This document shows, piece after piece, positions 42,481 to 53,515 of a DNA stretch of 64,000 nucleotides. Each line of letters opens with the position of its first letter. The first letter of the stretch is position 1. Position numbers and translations under genes: made by a program. Source of the stretch: Leptobrachium leishanense (taxonomy: Eukaryota > Chordata > Amphibia > Anura > Megophryidae); the NCBI GenBank assembly GCA_009667805.1, contig CM019064.1, positions 385,702,049 through 385,766,048 on the forward strand, written 5' to 3'. The notes under the pieces are model-generated. The model did no database searches, was not told where the DNA came from, and saw only the letters and a list, made by a program, of their open reading frames with translations.

Positions 42481-42610
42481 AATATACAAAATCAGCAGAG
42501 TATAGCAGTACATAGCCATACCTTTTTTATTGGACTAACATTACATTTAAAAGATAAGCTTTCGAGAGTGTGTGCGTACCCTCTCTTCTTCAGGTCTGGA
42601 AGCTATACAT
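42481..42610 (-). mobile_element. Probable retroelement tail with a hammerhead-like core
   Basis: Minus strand: CTGAAGA (42587-42593), GAGAG, a 12-nt loop, CTCTC, GAAA (42560-42563), then AGCTTATC and TGTAATGTTAGTCCAATAAA. CTGANGA, a 5-bp stem II and GAAA are the hammerhead core in order. Helix I pairing is not evident. The wording resembles the tails of vertebrate PLEs; the family call is tentative. Confidence 0.4.
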
Positions 42611-42860
42611 CGATTTATACTTATGCTTAACTATGCATGTACAGAGGTAGAAATCCTCCCGTCTGCATTTTCGGTTACTTATTCAATCAAAAAGAGAGCC
42701 CAGAAATGTGATTTAGTTTTTCTTCAAAATGTCCAGGGGAAGAAAGTCTTAACTTTTATCAGCGGGAGATCAGGGCCTGCTTCTATCCCGAGTCTCTTGT
42801 TTTTTGTTCCCTTCTGTGTCAGTTAAGGGTCCTCCTGAACCGTATCAAATTACATCTTAA

Positions 42861-43392
42861 AGGGACACTACCACTTACATAAGCTGCGACTAGATTAGAT
42901 GTATATTACAAAGAAAACACATTATAAACCATGTGCTGCTGTTTTTTTCTTTGTCTGAAGGAATTGCATGTAAAAATAAAAAATAAAATTATTTATCTTT
43001 TGTTTCCATTTTTTGCATTTTCACCATGATACAACATTTACCAAAATTTAATGGCTCGTTTTACTTTGTGGCTTTGTATTATCTCATACAGTATTTAACA
43101 GTTAATGAGGTAGAGCAGGGAATGTTTAGATAACGCTATTGTTCTTCAGGTTGCTCAAGATAAGGCATGGCAGCTGAATGGGATATGACAGGGAGCTTAA
43201 AATACTTCAAATCTACCCCCCTGGTGATGTCTTTTGAATAAATCCTACACAATACAATGATTGGAGTCAGTGATCGACCCATAGACTCCATTCTATGGCC
43301 AAAGCCACTGAGTGAGGCGCAAGTAATGGAAGTATACTGCAACATAAAATAAACACAATAAGGACACTGACTATTTTGGTGGTAGTGGCCCT
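42861..43392. mobile_element. piggyBac-like MITE, TTAA duplication
   Basis: TTAA lies at 42857-42860 and 43393-43396. The ends are AGGGACACTACCAC and GTGGTAGTGGCCCT, inverted over about 14 bp. No transposase. The TTAA target is the piggyBac signature. Confidence 0.82.
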
Positions 43393-43738
43393 TTAAAAGA
43401 GTCAGCATAAAATTATTGATCAACTGCTCAGTCAGGACTGTGATCCAGGCCCTTCATTTTTGAAGGATGCTGAGGACCCTTCAGGATTGCCCAGAACCAT
43501 CTGATATCAACAGTCATGTATAGTTTTTACGTCAGGCCAGCCAAGGCCATAGCAAGGGCAGAATGGCACACCTCACACATGGATCCCATGGGCAGTGCCT
43601 GCCATTTTGCTAAGCCATTCTAATATAATTTGCACACATACAAAAGGACAGAGACGTATTTCATATGGACAAAATGTTTAACTGGTTTTATCTTCATACA
43701 TAGACTAGATTCAACAAGCATGGTTCATTGCTTTAGTG

Positions 43739-44946
43739 AAGGGGTGGGGAACCTTTTTTCTGCCAAGGGCCATTTGGAGATTTATAAGATCACTCGAGGG
43801 CCATACAAAATCAAAAACTTAAAATTTTGCCGCAGCTACATTTAGGAAGAAATTGAATGAACTCACCCCTAATGTGATGGCTGGAACTGCTTCTCTTTGG
43901 TGAGGTGCGTGATGTTAGTTGGCACAGATGATGTTGCTACACACAATTTTCCAGTTTTGTGCCCCTCCCCATTTAATTAATTTCACCCCCTCCCCATTTA
44001 ATTAATTTATCCCTCCCCCTCATTTAATTCAATTCTCCCTCCGCCTCCCGATTTAATTAATTTCACCCTCCCCCTCCAATCTCACCCCCTCCCCATTTAA
44101 TTTATGTCCCCTCCCCCTCTCCATCTAATTAATTTCACCCCCTCCCCATTTAATTTGTTTATCCCTCCCCCTCATTTAATTCAATTCATCCTCCGCCTCC
44201 CCATTTAATTAATTTCACCCTCCCAATTTAATTAATTTCACCCTCCCCTCCAATCTCACGCCCTCCCCATTTAATTTATGTCCCTTCCCCCTCTCCATCT
44301 AATTAATTTCACCCCCCCATTTAATTCATTTATCCCTCCCCCCATTTAATTCAATTCACCCTACGCCTCCCCATTTAATTAATCTCGCCCTCCCCTCCCA
44401 ATCTAATTAATTTCACCCTCCCCCTCCAATCTCACCCCTCCTCATTTAATTTATGTCCCCTCCCCCTCTCCATCGAATTAATTTCACCCCCTCCCCATTT
44501 AATTCATTTATCCCTCCCCTCGTTTAATTCAATTCACCCTACGCCTCCCCATTTAATTAATCTCGCCCTCCCCTCCCAATCTAATTAATTTCACCCTCCC
44601 CCTCCAATCTCACCCCCTCCCCATTTAATTTATGTCCCCTCCCCCTCTCCATCTAAATAATTTCACCCCCCCTTTAATGCATTTCACCCCTCCCCCTTCC
44701 TGCGGCCCTTTTACTGGACCTCCGGAAGATGAGAGGAGCAGCGTGAAGGAAGATCCAGTGCGCAGCAATGAGTGAGGGAAGCCAGGATAATCCCGGCCCC
44801 TTATTTTACCACTCACAAGGAGCCAAGGTCTGGTAAAAGGGCTGTGGGAGGGGAAGTTTTCACCCCCTGCTGTGGCGCTCTAAGTGCTGTACCAATCGAT
44901 TCCGTGGGTCTTATATGGCCGACGGGCGGGACGTTCCCCACCCCTA
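43739..44946. mobile_element. Non-autonomous hAT with C-rich minisatellite, duplication CTTTAGTG
   Basis: CTTTAGTG lies at 43731-43738 and 44947-44954. The left end AAGGGGTGGGGAACC matches the inverse of GTTCCCCACCCCTA at the right. The left subterminal reads CTGCCAAGGGCCATTTGG, followed by CGAGGGCCATACAAAATC. About 715 bp of interior is a minisatellite. Confidence 0.92.
43975..44690. repeat. Pyrimidine-rich minisatellite in the hAT element
   Basis: The units alternate CCCCTCCCCATTTAATT and AATTTCACCCTCCCCCTCC, with higher-order periods of about 150-190 bp (for example TTATGTCCCCTCCCCCTC recurs at ~44105, ~44277, ~44452 and ~44630). One strand is almost purely C/T between the TTAATT boxes. 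Confidence 0.88.
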
Positions 44947-44990
44947 CTTTAGTGGGACACATGGAATGGTATGGGTAACTTGACTATGAA

Positions 44991-45071
44991 CCCAGGACAT
45001 ACTTGAAAACGAGAGAAATCTCAATGTATCCTTCCTGGTAAAATCCTTTATAAATAAATAAATAAATAAAA
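44991..45071 (+). mobile_element. SINE tail fragment
   Basis: CCCAGGACATACTTGAAAAC to CTGGTAAAATCCTTTATAAA plus (TAAA)n. No head. Confidence 0.9.
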
Positions 45072-45790
45072 CTATGGTGGGGAAAATTCCCATTTCACTC
45101 CCACACCTTTACCCTCCTCTCTTTGGAAGGATATGACAGTGATAACACAACAGCAGGTCTCTTCTGGGGTTCAAAAATCAACATCCATTCCATTAAGCTA
45201 AACCATCAATTACTGCTGGACATGCCAGACAGAGTTTATGTAGACAATTAAGGCAATGCAAGTTATACCGACCAGTGATTTCAACCCCATTTCCTCTCTC
45301 AGCACACCAGTAAAGTGAAAAAAGCTTTCAAGGGACACCAGCAGTTTTCTTAACCTCTTCACACCCAAAACCGAGATATCTCGATTTTACATTGTAATGT
45401 ATTGAAAATCACTCATTAGCATATCAAATGACCATTTCATACCTTTTCAAAGCAAGATTAGTGTGTCCCTTGTAGAGAAACAAAATAATTTGTTTTATTT
45501 CTCTCCAAGCACCCTGGAGAGACATAAAACAAGCTACAAATAGCAGCCCTAAACCTCACTGTAACAAAGTGCTGAAATAGATTTCTGCTACATTCCTGCA
45601 GCAGAATACAGGGAGAGCTTTGGGGTCACTCACTGCTGTACAGGGATAAGATTCAGGGGGTTATAATGACTGAAAATCCCTGTACAGTACTGATACAATG
45701 TGTTACTGTAATTTCCATAAAAAGGCATTATGTCACATACAGATATTATATTTATATTCTATTGTTATTTTTTGGAAGCTGCATTGCTAA
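45072..45790. other. Unassigned intergenic sequence
   Basis: The stretch from 45350 (AACCGAGATATCTCGATTTT, an inner palindrome) may be a MITE remnant. I could not identify a partner end. Confidence 0.35.
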
Positions 45791-45796
45791 TATCAT

Positions 45797-46170
45797 AGAA
45801 ACATAGAAACATAGAAAAATGTCGGCAGATAAGAACCTTTCGGCCCATCTAGTCTGCCCAATTACATGGATACTTTACCTGGATTTATCTTTTGTTTAGG
45901 ATAGCCTTATGCCTATCCCATGCCTGCTTAAATTCAATTACTGTTTTGGCCTCTACCACTTCTACTGGAAGACTGTTCCATGTATCCACCACCCGCTCAG
46001 TAAAATAATGCTTCCTGATGTTACTTTTAAACCTTTGCCCCTCTAATCTAAGACTATGTCTTCTTGTTTTGCTATTTTGCTTCCTTTTAAATATACTCCC
46101 TTCCTCTACCTTGTGGATTCCCTTTACGTATTTAAATGTTTCTATCATATCTCCTCTGTCTCGTCTTTAT
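45797..46170 (-). mobile_element. CR1-type LINE 3' end
   Basis: The minus-strand frame 46148-45885 reads MIETFKYVKGIHKVEEGSIF, then RRHSLRLEGQRFKSNIRKHY and WNSLPVEVVEAKTVIEFKQA, the standard C-terminus of CR1/RTE-like ORF2. It is followed by a short 3' UTR and a tail of repeated TTTCTATG units (plus strand CATAGAAACATAGAAACATA at about 45795-45820), the octamer tail typical of CR1. Confidence 0.82.
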
Positions 46171-46571
46171 ATCGTAATATCGCAGTATGATCAATACAAA
46201 TCCCCATAAGCAGGAGATCTCACTGTTTTTATTATTTGTATTTCATTTAACACAGTTACTGTATCTAACGCAAAGGTCTTTTCTGCCTGTATGATAATAA
46301 TGCAGACCCCGTTTGAAATTGTGTAAGATAAAGGATACCATTTAGAGCTCAGAATCTTACATTTTAACAATAATTCTGTAAAGGATAAACAAAAACATTT
46401 AAAACTTAAAAATGAGAAAATTAACATGATTTAAATTTTTTAACTATCCCAGAAAAACAATTTCCGTGTACAATTTCTTTTCCACCCTACATTTAATTGT
46501 TAACTTCACATCTCATGTTTCAAATAATTGCTATGATAAAAAATTTTACCCCCAAAAAATCGCAAATTAAA

Positions 46572-46695
46572 ACCTCTCCAGTAAGTGTCCTTGGGCAAGA
46601 CACCTAACCGTACATACTCGCCACCCAGGACATACTTGAAAACGAGAGAAATCTCAATGTATCCTTCCTGGTAAAATCCTTTCTCAAAAAAAAAA
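46572..46695 (+). mobile_element. SINE copy lacking the tRNA head
   Basis: It begins ACCTCTCCAGTAAGTGTCC, so it keeps the middle segment as well as the body. It ends in AAAAAAAAAA rather than TAAA repeats. Confidence 0.88.
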
Positions 46696-46776
46696 GTAGT
46701 GAAGGGGTTAAAGATGTATTTTATCATTTAAAGAAATAAGTATTATGATGTTAAGCTTCTGTATAATGTTCTATTC

Positions 46777-46946
46777 CAGGGCTCAAAATTTCAAGTCCCA
46801 AGCTACTAGCCAGGCCTTAAGAGTTACTCGCCACTAGTTGCCCCACCTAACCCTTATCCTGCCCTGCCTGCATCTGCATTTCCACTCGCCCTCATGTAAT
46901 TTCCACTCGCCAAATGCAAGTAGGCGAGTGGAAATTTTGAGGCCTG
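46777..46946. mobile_element. hAT MITE (short form), 8-bp duplication TTCTATTC
   Basis: TTCTATTC lies at 46769-46776 and 46947-46954. The termini CAGGGCTCAAAATTTCAAG and GGAAATTTTGAGGCCTG are the same as in the long form at 18851. Confidence 0.92.
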
Positions 46947-47121
46947 TTCTATTCAATGGTACATCTCCACTTTGTGACATTGCTCCATTACACCCACATT
47001 GTGTCACTGTCCAGCTACTTTAACACCTCATTCTGCTACTGCGCAGCTAATCCCCACGTCACACCTGAGGATCACTCACAACAAATGCACTGTGTTTGAA
47101 AATCACTGATCTAGACCCTAT

Positions 47122-48029
47122 AGGGATTATTCAGAGAGAGCTGATCTGGCCCCCAACATGTCACCGAACAGGGAATTTCCCCGTACGGTGACATTTCGGG
47201 GCCATTCGGCTATTCAGAAAGCTGGCAGTTCGTCAAATTTTGGTGAACTGCCAGCCAGTACGGTTCCTGTTCAAAGGCAGTGAAATCCCCATAGAGAAGC
47301 ATTGGTTAATCTATTCAGAGAACACTGAGCAGCAGTGAAAGGTTGCCAAAGTGCCCTGCTGTTCGGTGGTTTCATTTGGCAGGTTTATTCAGGCGAATCC
47401 CATAGGCGAATCCCATATAAAAAATAAAATAAAATATAAAAGCAAATGTTTCATTCAATATCTAATAAACCGTTTATTATTTTAATCTGCAGTAAAAAGT
47501 CTCTTTATTTACTGATTTATTTTAGGATCTTTTAGGCATGTTTCAGGATTTTTTCAACAAAATTATTTTCCTTTTTTTTTAAATAGCGTTTTTTCTTTTT
47601 TCTGTAACAGACCTTTTTATTATCATTCATAGGACTTTATATGTAAATTCCACGCATTTTTGTCCAGTCATTTGTTTCGCAAACAGTGTTTCAAATTTGA
47701 CACTTTCTAGCATATAGTTGTGTTTTTTTTACCCGTTCGGCAACTTGTCGACTGCTTGTCATCTTTCTCCTGCAGCTGCTCGACGCTGTGCTCGGCGGCT
47801 CGTCAGCTGCATTTGGCGCCTGTCCGAAGTGTTTGTGAGGGATGTTCGGCGGGTCAGTGGCGGCAGGTCATGGGTTTGCGTCGGCGGCCAGCTGGTTTGT
47901 GGCGGTATTCGGCGGTCGATTCCCTGCCCTTCAGGGACCCTGCGGTGAATGATGAATTCTCCGCAGGGTAGGGGAATTTGATTCCCCAAAGTGCAGGTAA
48001 GTGCAGGGAATGAGAGAACATTGAAATGT
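47122..48029. mobile_element. Large GGGTTATTCA-family MITE, copy F (right end lost)
   Basis: It starts AGGGATTATTCAGAGAGAGC. The core shares AATATCTAATAAACCGTTTA and TTTTTATTATCATTCATAGG with the others. The right part ends near AGAACATTGAAATGTCGCT without the terminal GAATAACCC. Confidence 0.8.
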
Positions 48030-49376
48030 CGCTTTCCATGTTTACTAGAACAGATTGCAAGCTCTTTTGAACAAGTCTCCCTTGAAGTCATTGTTTCTGT
48101 ATGTCTAAATGTGTTTTCCTTTTATTCGCCATTTTATCAGTTCACTGTTATTATGGGTAGCGTTGATCATGCTGTATAAATAAAGATAAGAATCATCTCG
48201 CTGAATTTTTGCCTGCAGAGTCACTGTTGCTGCTTGGTGGATCGGCTCCCTCAGAAACAGATTACCTATGCTGTGAATGCGAGGACAGGTTTGCGTGCAT
48301 GTCGAGCTGGGCCTGCCAGGGCAGTTATGTTTGCTTCTGCCTTGCGTTTCAGGAATTTATATGGAAATGCTTCCTTTAGCTGAGAGGTCGGCTCTCTTTT
48401 ATCCGTGTGACCTTTCTAATAGCTTAATGTGCCCCATGCAGTGCTAGGAGGGGCACGGAAATATAATCATCAAACCAAGAAACTGGAGACAAAAACCCAA
48501 ACCCTTTCTGGACTCCTACAGCCTGGCTCTGCCCGGGGTTTCTATTATTCTAACTTGTATAGCTGGATTTAGAGAATCTGAAAAAGGGGATATTACATAT
48601 AAAAGCCCTTTGTTATAGAATCAGCAGTAATATTGCATACAGGGCGAGATGCCAGAGCGAGAGATCATCACACGCACAATTTAGTGTTACTTCGAAAGAA
48701 GCCAATGTTTTGCATTAAAAGCAGTTTAGATACACAATAGTCCTTTGGAACAGCGAGCGGGACATTAACCCTTTGTCACATGCTCTGCCTGACACGTAAA
48801 TGGTTAAATTCTAGATTTTTTTGTTCTACCTAAATCAATTCAGCATGTTAGAATTAGTTAGCATTTCCCTCATTTGCATGCAGTGTTTATTTCCTACCTT
48901 TAGCAAGTTATTCTAAGAAATTTATATACTTTAGGAAATCATTTGAAACCCATGTCTTCAGATTAGCGTACCATAGGTCTGCTACCGACCTATCCCTCTC
49001 CTCGCCTATCCCCACATCATGATTGAGGCCCTTTCCTTGTCCCCACTGTTTCTGTAAAGCCTGAGATACACTGAGCGTGATGCGATGCGCAGCGCCTGCA
49101 GGCGGCACCGCTCGTCAAGACGCGCTCATTGTGTCCAGGCTTTCCATCTACTGCCGCTCAGCCGGTGTCATGATGCGGTGCTGAGCGATGGGAGATGGAA
49201 AAATCCAACTTTCTCCTAGGTGGAGAGGCAGGATGAGAGGAGGGGCAGGATCTGTAGCACACGGTGCATGTGCCATGTCCAGTAGTTCCCTCCCACCTAC
49301 CATCGCATCACTCTGCCGAGGGGTGGAGTTACAGAAGCCTCCTAATGCCGCTCTGGTTCTGGCTGTCAGTGGCGAT
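48030..49376. other. Unassigned intergenic sequence
   Basis: GCGCAGCGCCTGCAGGCGGC near 49090 is CpG-rich and may open a MITE that includes the minisatellite downstream. No gene was seen. Confidence 0.35.
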
Positions 49377-49570
49377 TTAAAGGTGTGGTCTGAGGTCTGT
49401 GTATATGTAGCTGAGTGGGCATGATCTGGTCTGAGGTCTGTGTATATGTATCTGAGTGGACATGAGCTGGTCTGAGGTCTGTTTGTATGTACCTGAGTGG
49501 GCATGATCTGGTCTGAGATTTGTTTATGTATCTGAGTGGGTATACAAATATATGAGGTCTGAGTGGGTAT
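49377..49570. repeat. Minisatellite, ~50-bp unit, about 4 copies
   Basis: The unit is GGTCTGAGGTCTGTGTATAT, then GTATCTGAGTGGGCATGATC. It resembles the arrays at 19372 and 60085 in wording. Confidence 0.8.
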
Positions 49571-50344
49571 ACATATATATCTGGGATGAGGTCTGGTGTC
49601 TATGTGTGGTCAGGGTGTGTGCAGGCTGTGCAGTGGCTAAATGGGGTGTCCGACCATACATTTCAATACAAACATAAATTGGACAGGCTTTTAGCAAAAT
49701 CCTTAAATATTTATTGGAAAGCGTCACATGACATTCATTAAAGGTATCAGTACTCGGTATTGGTGAGTACCTGAAACAAGTATTGATACTTGTACCCGGT
49801 CTTAAAAAAAGTGCAATCCTAGTGTGTGTGTATATATTTACATATATCTATATATACACTGTGGGGGCGCTATATGATTAGGGTTACCTTTTTTCTATTT
49901 TTTTTATACTATTCCGATTAAATTGGCAGTAATTTATATGTATTTTATTCAATAGAAACTTTTTAAATATACATAACGTGTCAGTGCGATCGGGTGGCTG
50001 ATATAAGTGGAGTATAGACCTTGCCTATATGACATGCGCTTTGTGAAATAAAGTTTTGGCATGTTGTACATTGTAATTTAAAAGTTGTTTTACAATAAAC
50101 TTGTTTTTTTCTATGAAATGGGCTTTGCTTCCTTTTATGAGAAACAAACATTTCTCTAGTTTGATCTGCAAAGTATTGGATTCCTGTCCATTGTGGAGAG
50201 CAGCAAATGTGATCCAGTGTAGACAGGCTGCGTGGCGGAGCGGCGTCAAGTCAAACCTGCAAAATGTTTGCTTCGCTATGCTTACAGTGTATCTCATGCT
50301 TAACACTAGTGCTTGTGATCCTGATAACCAATAAAACTCCTCTT
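49571..50344. other. Unassigned; possible hAT end near 49740-49825
   Basis: AGTACTCGGTATTGGTGAGT and GATACTTGTACCCGGT resemble the GTATCGGTAC-type subterminal repeats of some hAT elements. There is no partner end or duplication. Confidence 0.3.
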
Positions 50345-50505
50345 ATCTTCCTCCACCCTATCTCCCCTAGATTGTAAACTCATCAAAGCAGGGCCCTCTT
50401 CACCTCTTGTTTCTGTTACTATGTTTTAATTTTGTCTCGTTCCCATTGGTTATTGTAAAGGGCTGGGCACGATATAACTGACAATGATCATAATAATAAT
50501 TTAAG
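50345..50505 (+). mobile_element. LINE 3' UTR fragment
   Basis: CCCCTAGATTGTAAACTCAT, AGCAGGGCCCTCTTCACCTC, TTGGTTATTGTAAAGGGCTG and an AATAATAATT tail match the family at 15290 (inverse). Confidence 0.72.
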
Positions 50506-51628
50506 AGGAATGTCCAGGGATGTGTCCACTGGCGGGCGCAGCCAGTTAGATTAGGGTATGCACCCATGGAACATTTATTAATTGAAAACTAAGGTTTAGA
50601 TGATTTTGCACAAAATACGCATTTTTCATTAGAAATAACAAGACTGTAGTCAGAGATACTGTCAGTTTTTATGTTATCCATCATGAACCAAATAAGGGGC
50701 ATCTATAATATAAATGCAAGTGGTGAAGGAGGACCTCTTTACCCAACATCAGGGTGTGCCTGGGCACAACAGACACACCCCCTGCGCATGCTTATGGATG
50801 GCTCCATCCTGTCTAAATGGCTTTGCTTTACTTGACATCAAGGAGCATGTGCACCATCTGATGACTGATATACATCTGATATACAGTAGTATTGCAGGGC
50901 AGAATCGGGAGTTGCTTTGTGAAGAGCTGGTAATTAAAAGGAACGCGATGAGGTCATCAGGCAGAAGTTGAAAGAACGTTTGAGAAATTTGTCTATTTTG
51001 CCTTACAATAGGCAATTCCACTGCGATTCACCACTTATTTAGTGGGGTTTATTTGCTAAATGGAGAATTGTGACAAAAAAGTGAAAATGTAAGATGAATT
51101 GAAAAAAAAAATTATTCTCCAGGCCAGTGTTCTTTTTCTCATTGATTATTTAATGTTTTCTTTTCCTTTTTGTTTCTTTTTTAATATGTTGACACACCAC
51201 CCTGAGTGATTCAGCCAATCATCAAGATGAGAACAAGCTAAAATGATTAAAGTTTCTATTCCAAAAAGAACATGCTCCAAGGCTGAATTTAATGAAATGG
51301 ATACTATAAACAATTGTGTGTACATTGCCGAATACACACGGATTTATTTTTTATAAGCATCACGAATACGAAAGCCATCACGTTATGTGACGTCTGACTC
51401 ACTGAATGTGGGTCAAAGAGTAAAAAAAAGGTTAAGTCCAGCCAGTTTCTCCCAAACTTGACTTTTGTCCTCAATTTTACAACTGCCGCCACATGGTTTT
51501 ACTAATGTATGTAAACCCATAAATGTCATAGAATATCTGCATGTGAACCTCTAATTGGGATCTCTGGAAATGTGGGAGTAAAAATGACAAATGCACATTC
51601 ATGCTTGAAAGTTGGTGCTTTTAACTAT
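50506..51628. other. Unassigned intergenic sequence
   Basis: No supported feature was seen in this stretch. Confidence 0.35.
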
Positions 51629-51801
51629 CAGGGTTATTCAGAGAGCGTGAAAAGCAGGAGAATGACTGGAGAATGAAAAATTCTAGGTCAAAATAGCCAA
51701 AATTCTCTCTTTCATCTCACTTTCCAAATCGGCTATTTTGACCTAGAATTAGGTCATTCTCCAGTCATTCTCCTGCTTTTCACGCTCTCTGAATAACCCT
51801 G
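51629..51801. mobile_element. Palindromic MITE, GGGTTATTCA-end family (short form)
   Basis: CAGGGTTATTCAGAGAGCGT and its inverse close the element. TAT lies on both sides (51626-51628, 51802-51804). The interior matches the copy at 253-432 almost throughout. Confidence 0.9.
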
Positions 51802-51804
51802 TAT

Positions 51805-52621
51805 GTATTTAACTCTACTCTGCCTACGCAAACCAAAAAATGGATCGACTGCCAAATATTACAAATCATTACCTATGTAAATCCACTCTTGGGCTTCCGC
51901 TCTTGAGCTATGTAAATCTGCTCTTGGGCATATTCTGCAGAAGCCTGTCAAAAGTTTAGAGCCAGGCCACCATGTAACAATTCGTACTGCAACTTCAAAG
52001 AAGTTGAGAGAATTAGTGCCCAGTGGTGGGGCACACATGTCCCATAGGTTTTGTATTAGACAGGTTCCTAACACTGTGTATAAAAGCAGTCAATGGCATC
52101 AGTAACACAAAACCTTCGAAAACCTTCTGGTAACCAAATTGAACAATGTGGTCTTGTTTTAGGGTTACCATCATTTTTTCTTTCTGGACACATCCATATA
52201 TCATATGGAGTGCTCAACCCTGAGTCAAAGTATGTTAAAGTGACCCTTTTGTGTCAAACACTACCTGGATATACATTAATTAAATTCAAATCAAGCACTT
52301 TCAAGCTCAAATATTTGCTTTCGTTTATTTCTATTCGACCGCCAAAGGAATGATGGTAGCAGCGATTGGTTGTGCCCTGTATACAGCTAATTTGCTCATT
52401 GCTGCAGATGATTGGCTGCCATTGTGCTGGCTAATGAGTGAGTACATGATAGGCACTACTGCAAGCCAATCACTGGGACCAATCAAGTACTAATTTATAA
52501 TAATTATCCATCAATCAATGGGGCTTCACAGGGAAAGCAGACCAGCTGAGTACAGTTTGCCTTTACATTCATGATGACAGGTTGTCGCGGATTCCAAACA
52601 AGCAGGAGCCCCTTATACTTA
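51805..52621. other. Unassigned intergenic sequence
   Basis: No supported feature was seen in this stretch. Confidence 0.35.
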
Positions 52622-52881
52622 AGGGGTTATTCAGAGAGCACCGAAATGTCAGTGACATGTCGGTGCGTTCTCGTTCCCCCGCACTTCGAGGAATCAAATT
52701 CCCCGACCCTGTGGTGAATTCAGAATTCACTGCAGGGCCCCGAAGTGCAGGGAAAAGCAGACAAAATTTGGCAAACAGCCTGTTTTTTGAATAGTTGAAA
52801 GGCCCCGAAACTGCACCGTATGGGGAAATTCACCATTCGGTGCAATTTTGGGTTGAGTTTGGCTCTCCATGAATAACCCTG
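52622..52881. mobile_element. GGGTTATTCA-family MITE, copy G (internal deletion)
   Basis: Left AAGGGGTTATTCAGAGAGCA, right CATGAATAACCCTG. Only subterminal parts remain; the AT-rich core is gone. Confidence 0.8.
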
Positions 52882-52887
52882 TTAGTA

Positions 52888-53016
52888 TTTTTTTTTTTTT
52901 TTGAGAAAGGATTTTACCAGGAAGGATATATTGAGATTTCACTCGTTTTCAAGTATGTCCTGGGTGGCGAGTATGTACCGTTAGGTGTCTTGCCCAAGGA
53001 CACTTACTGGAGAGGT
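52888..53016 (-). mobile_element. SINE copy lacking the tRNA head
   Basis: Poly-T, then the body and the middle segment, ending ACTTACTGGAGAGGT. It directly follows MITE copy G. Confidence 0.88.
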
Positions 53017-53464
53017 AGTATCCACCCACTATTATGATAAGTAGACAAAGACAAGATGAAGATACAGTTAAAATTAATAATTATATATATATATTAACAG
53101 CATTATATGCAGAGCATAAGGGTTCTACATTTTGATGCTTGTACTGTGCATTTATGGTATTTCTGCTGAAACCAGTTTTGAAATGGCTGTATATGGGCTA
53201 TGGTCAATAAATCTTCTCCAGACGCTGTCTGAATTTACCCCTCAGGACCACTGAAGTGTATTGTTGATGTAACAACAGTAAATAGTGACTAACCCCCATT
53301 GTTTAGTTGAATTACCTGTTGTGTATCAAGGTTTTTGAGGAGAAGCATTATCCTCTGCATGGTACCATGCTGTTAGCTACTACTGAGTGGGCTAGTTACT
53401 TAATGGATTGTGTCCACTACAGATCACCTGACAGGTTAAAGTAAGAAAAACGGTAACACAAGTC
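53017..53464. other. Intergenic, 3' flank of krt18
   Basis: No supported feature. It includes any krt18 downstream elements needed for cleavage of the transcript. Confidence 0.4.
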
Positions 53465-53485
53465 ATGTTATTGAAACTTCGGACC

Positions 53486-53491
53486 TTTATT
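53486..53491 (-). terminator. krt18: krt18 polyadenylation signal
   Basis: AATAAA on the minus strand lies 24 nt after the stop codon. It implies a very short 3' UTR of about 40-50 nt. Confidence 0.85.
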
Positions 53492-53515
53492 CATTGAAAA
53501 TTCCATGAAATTGCG

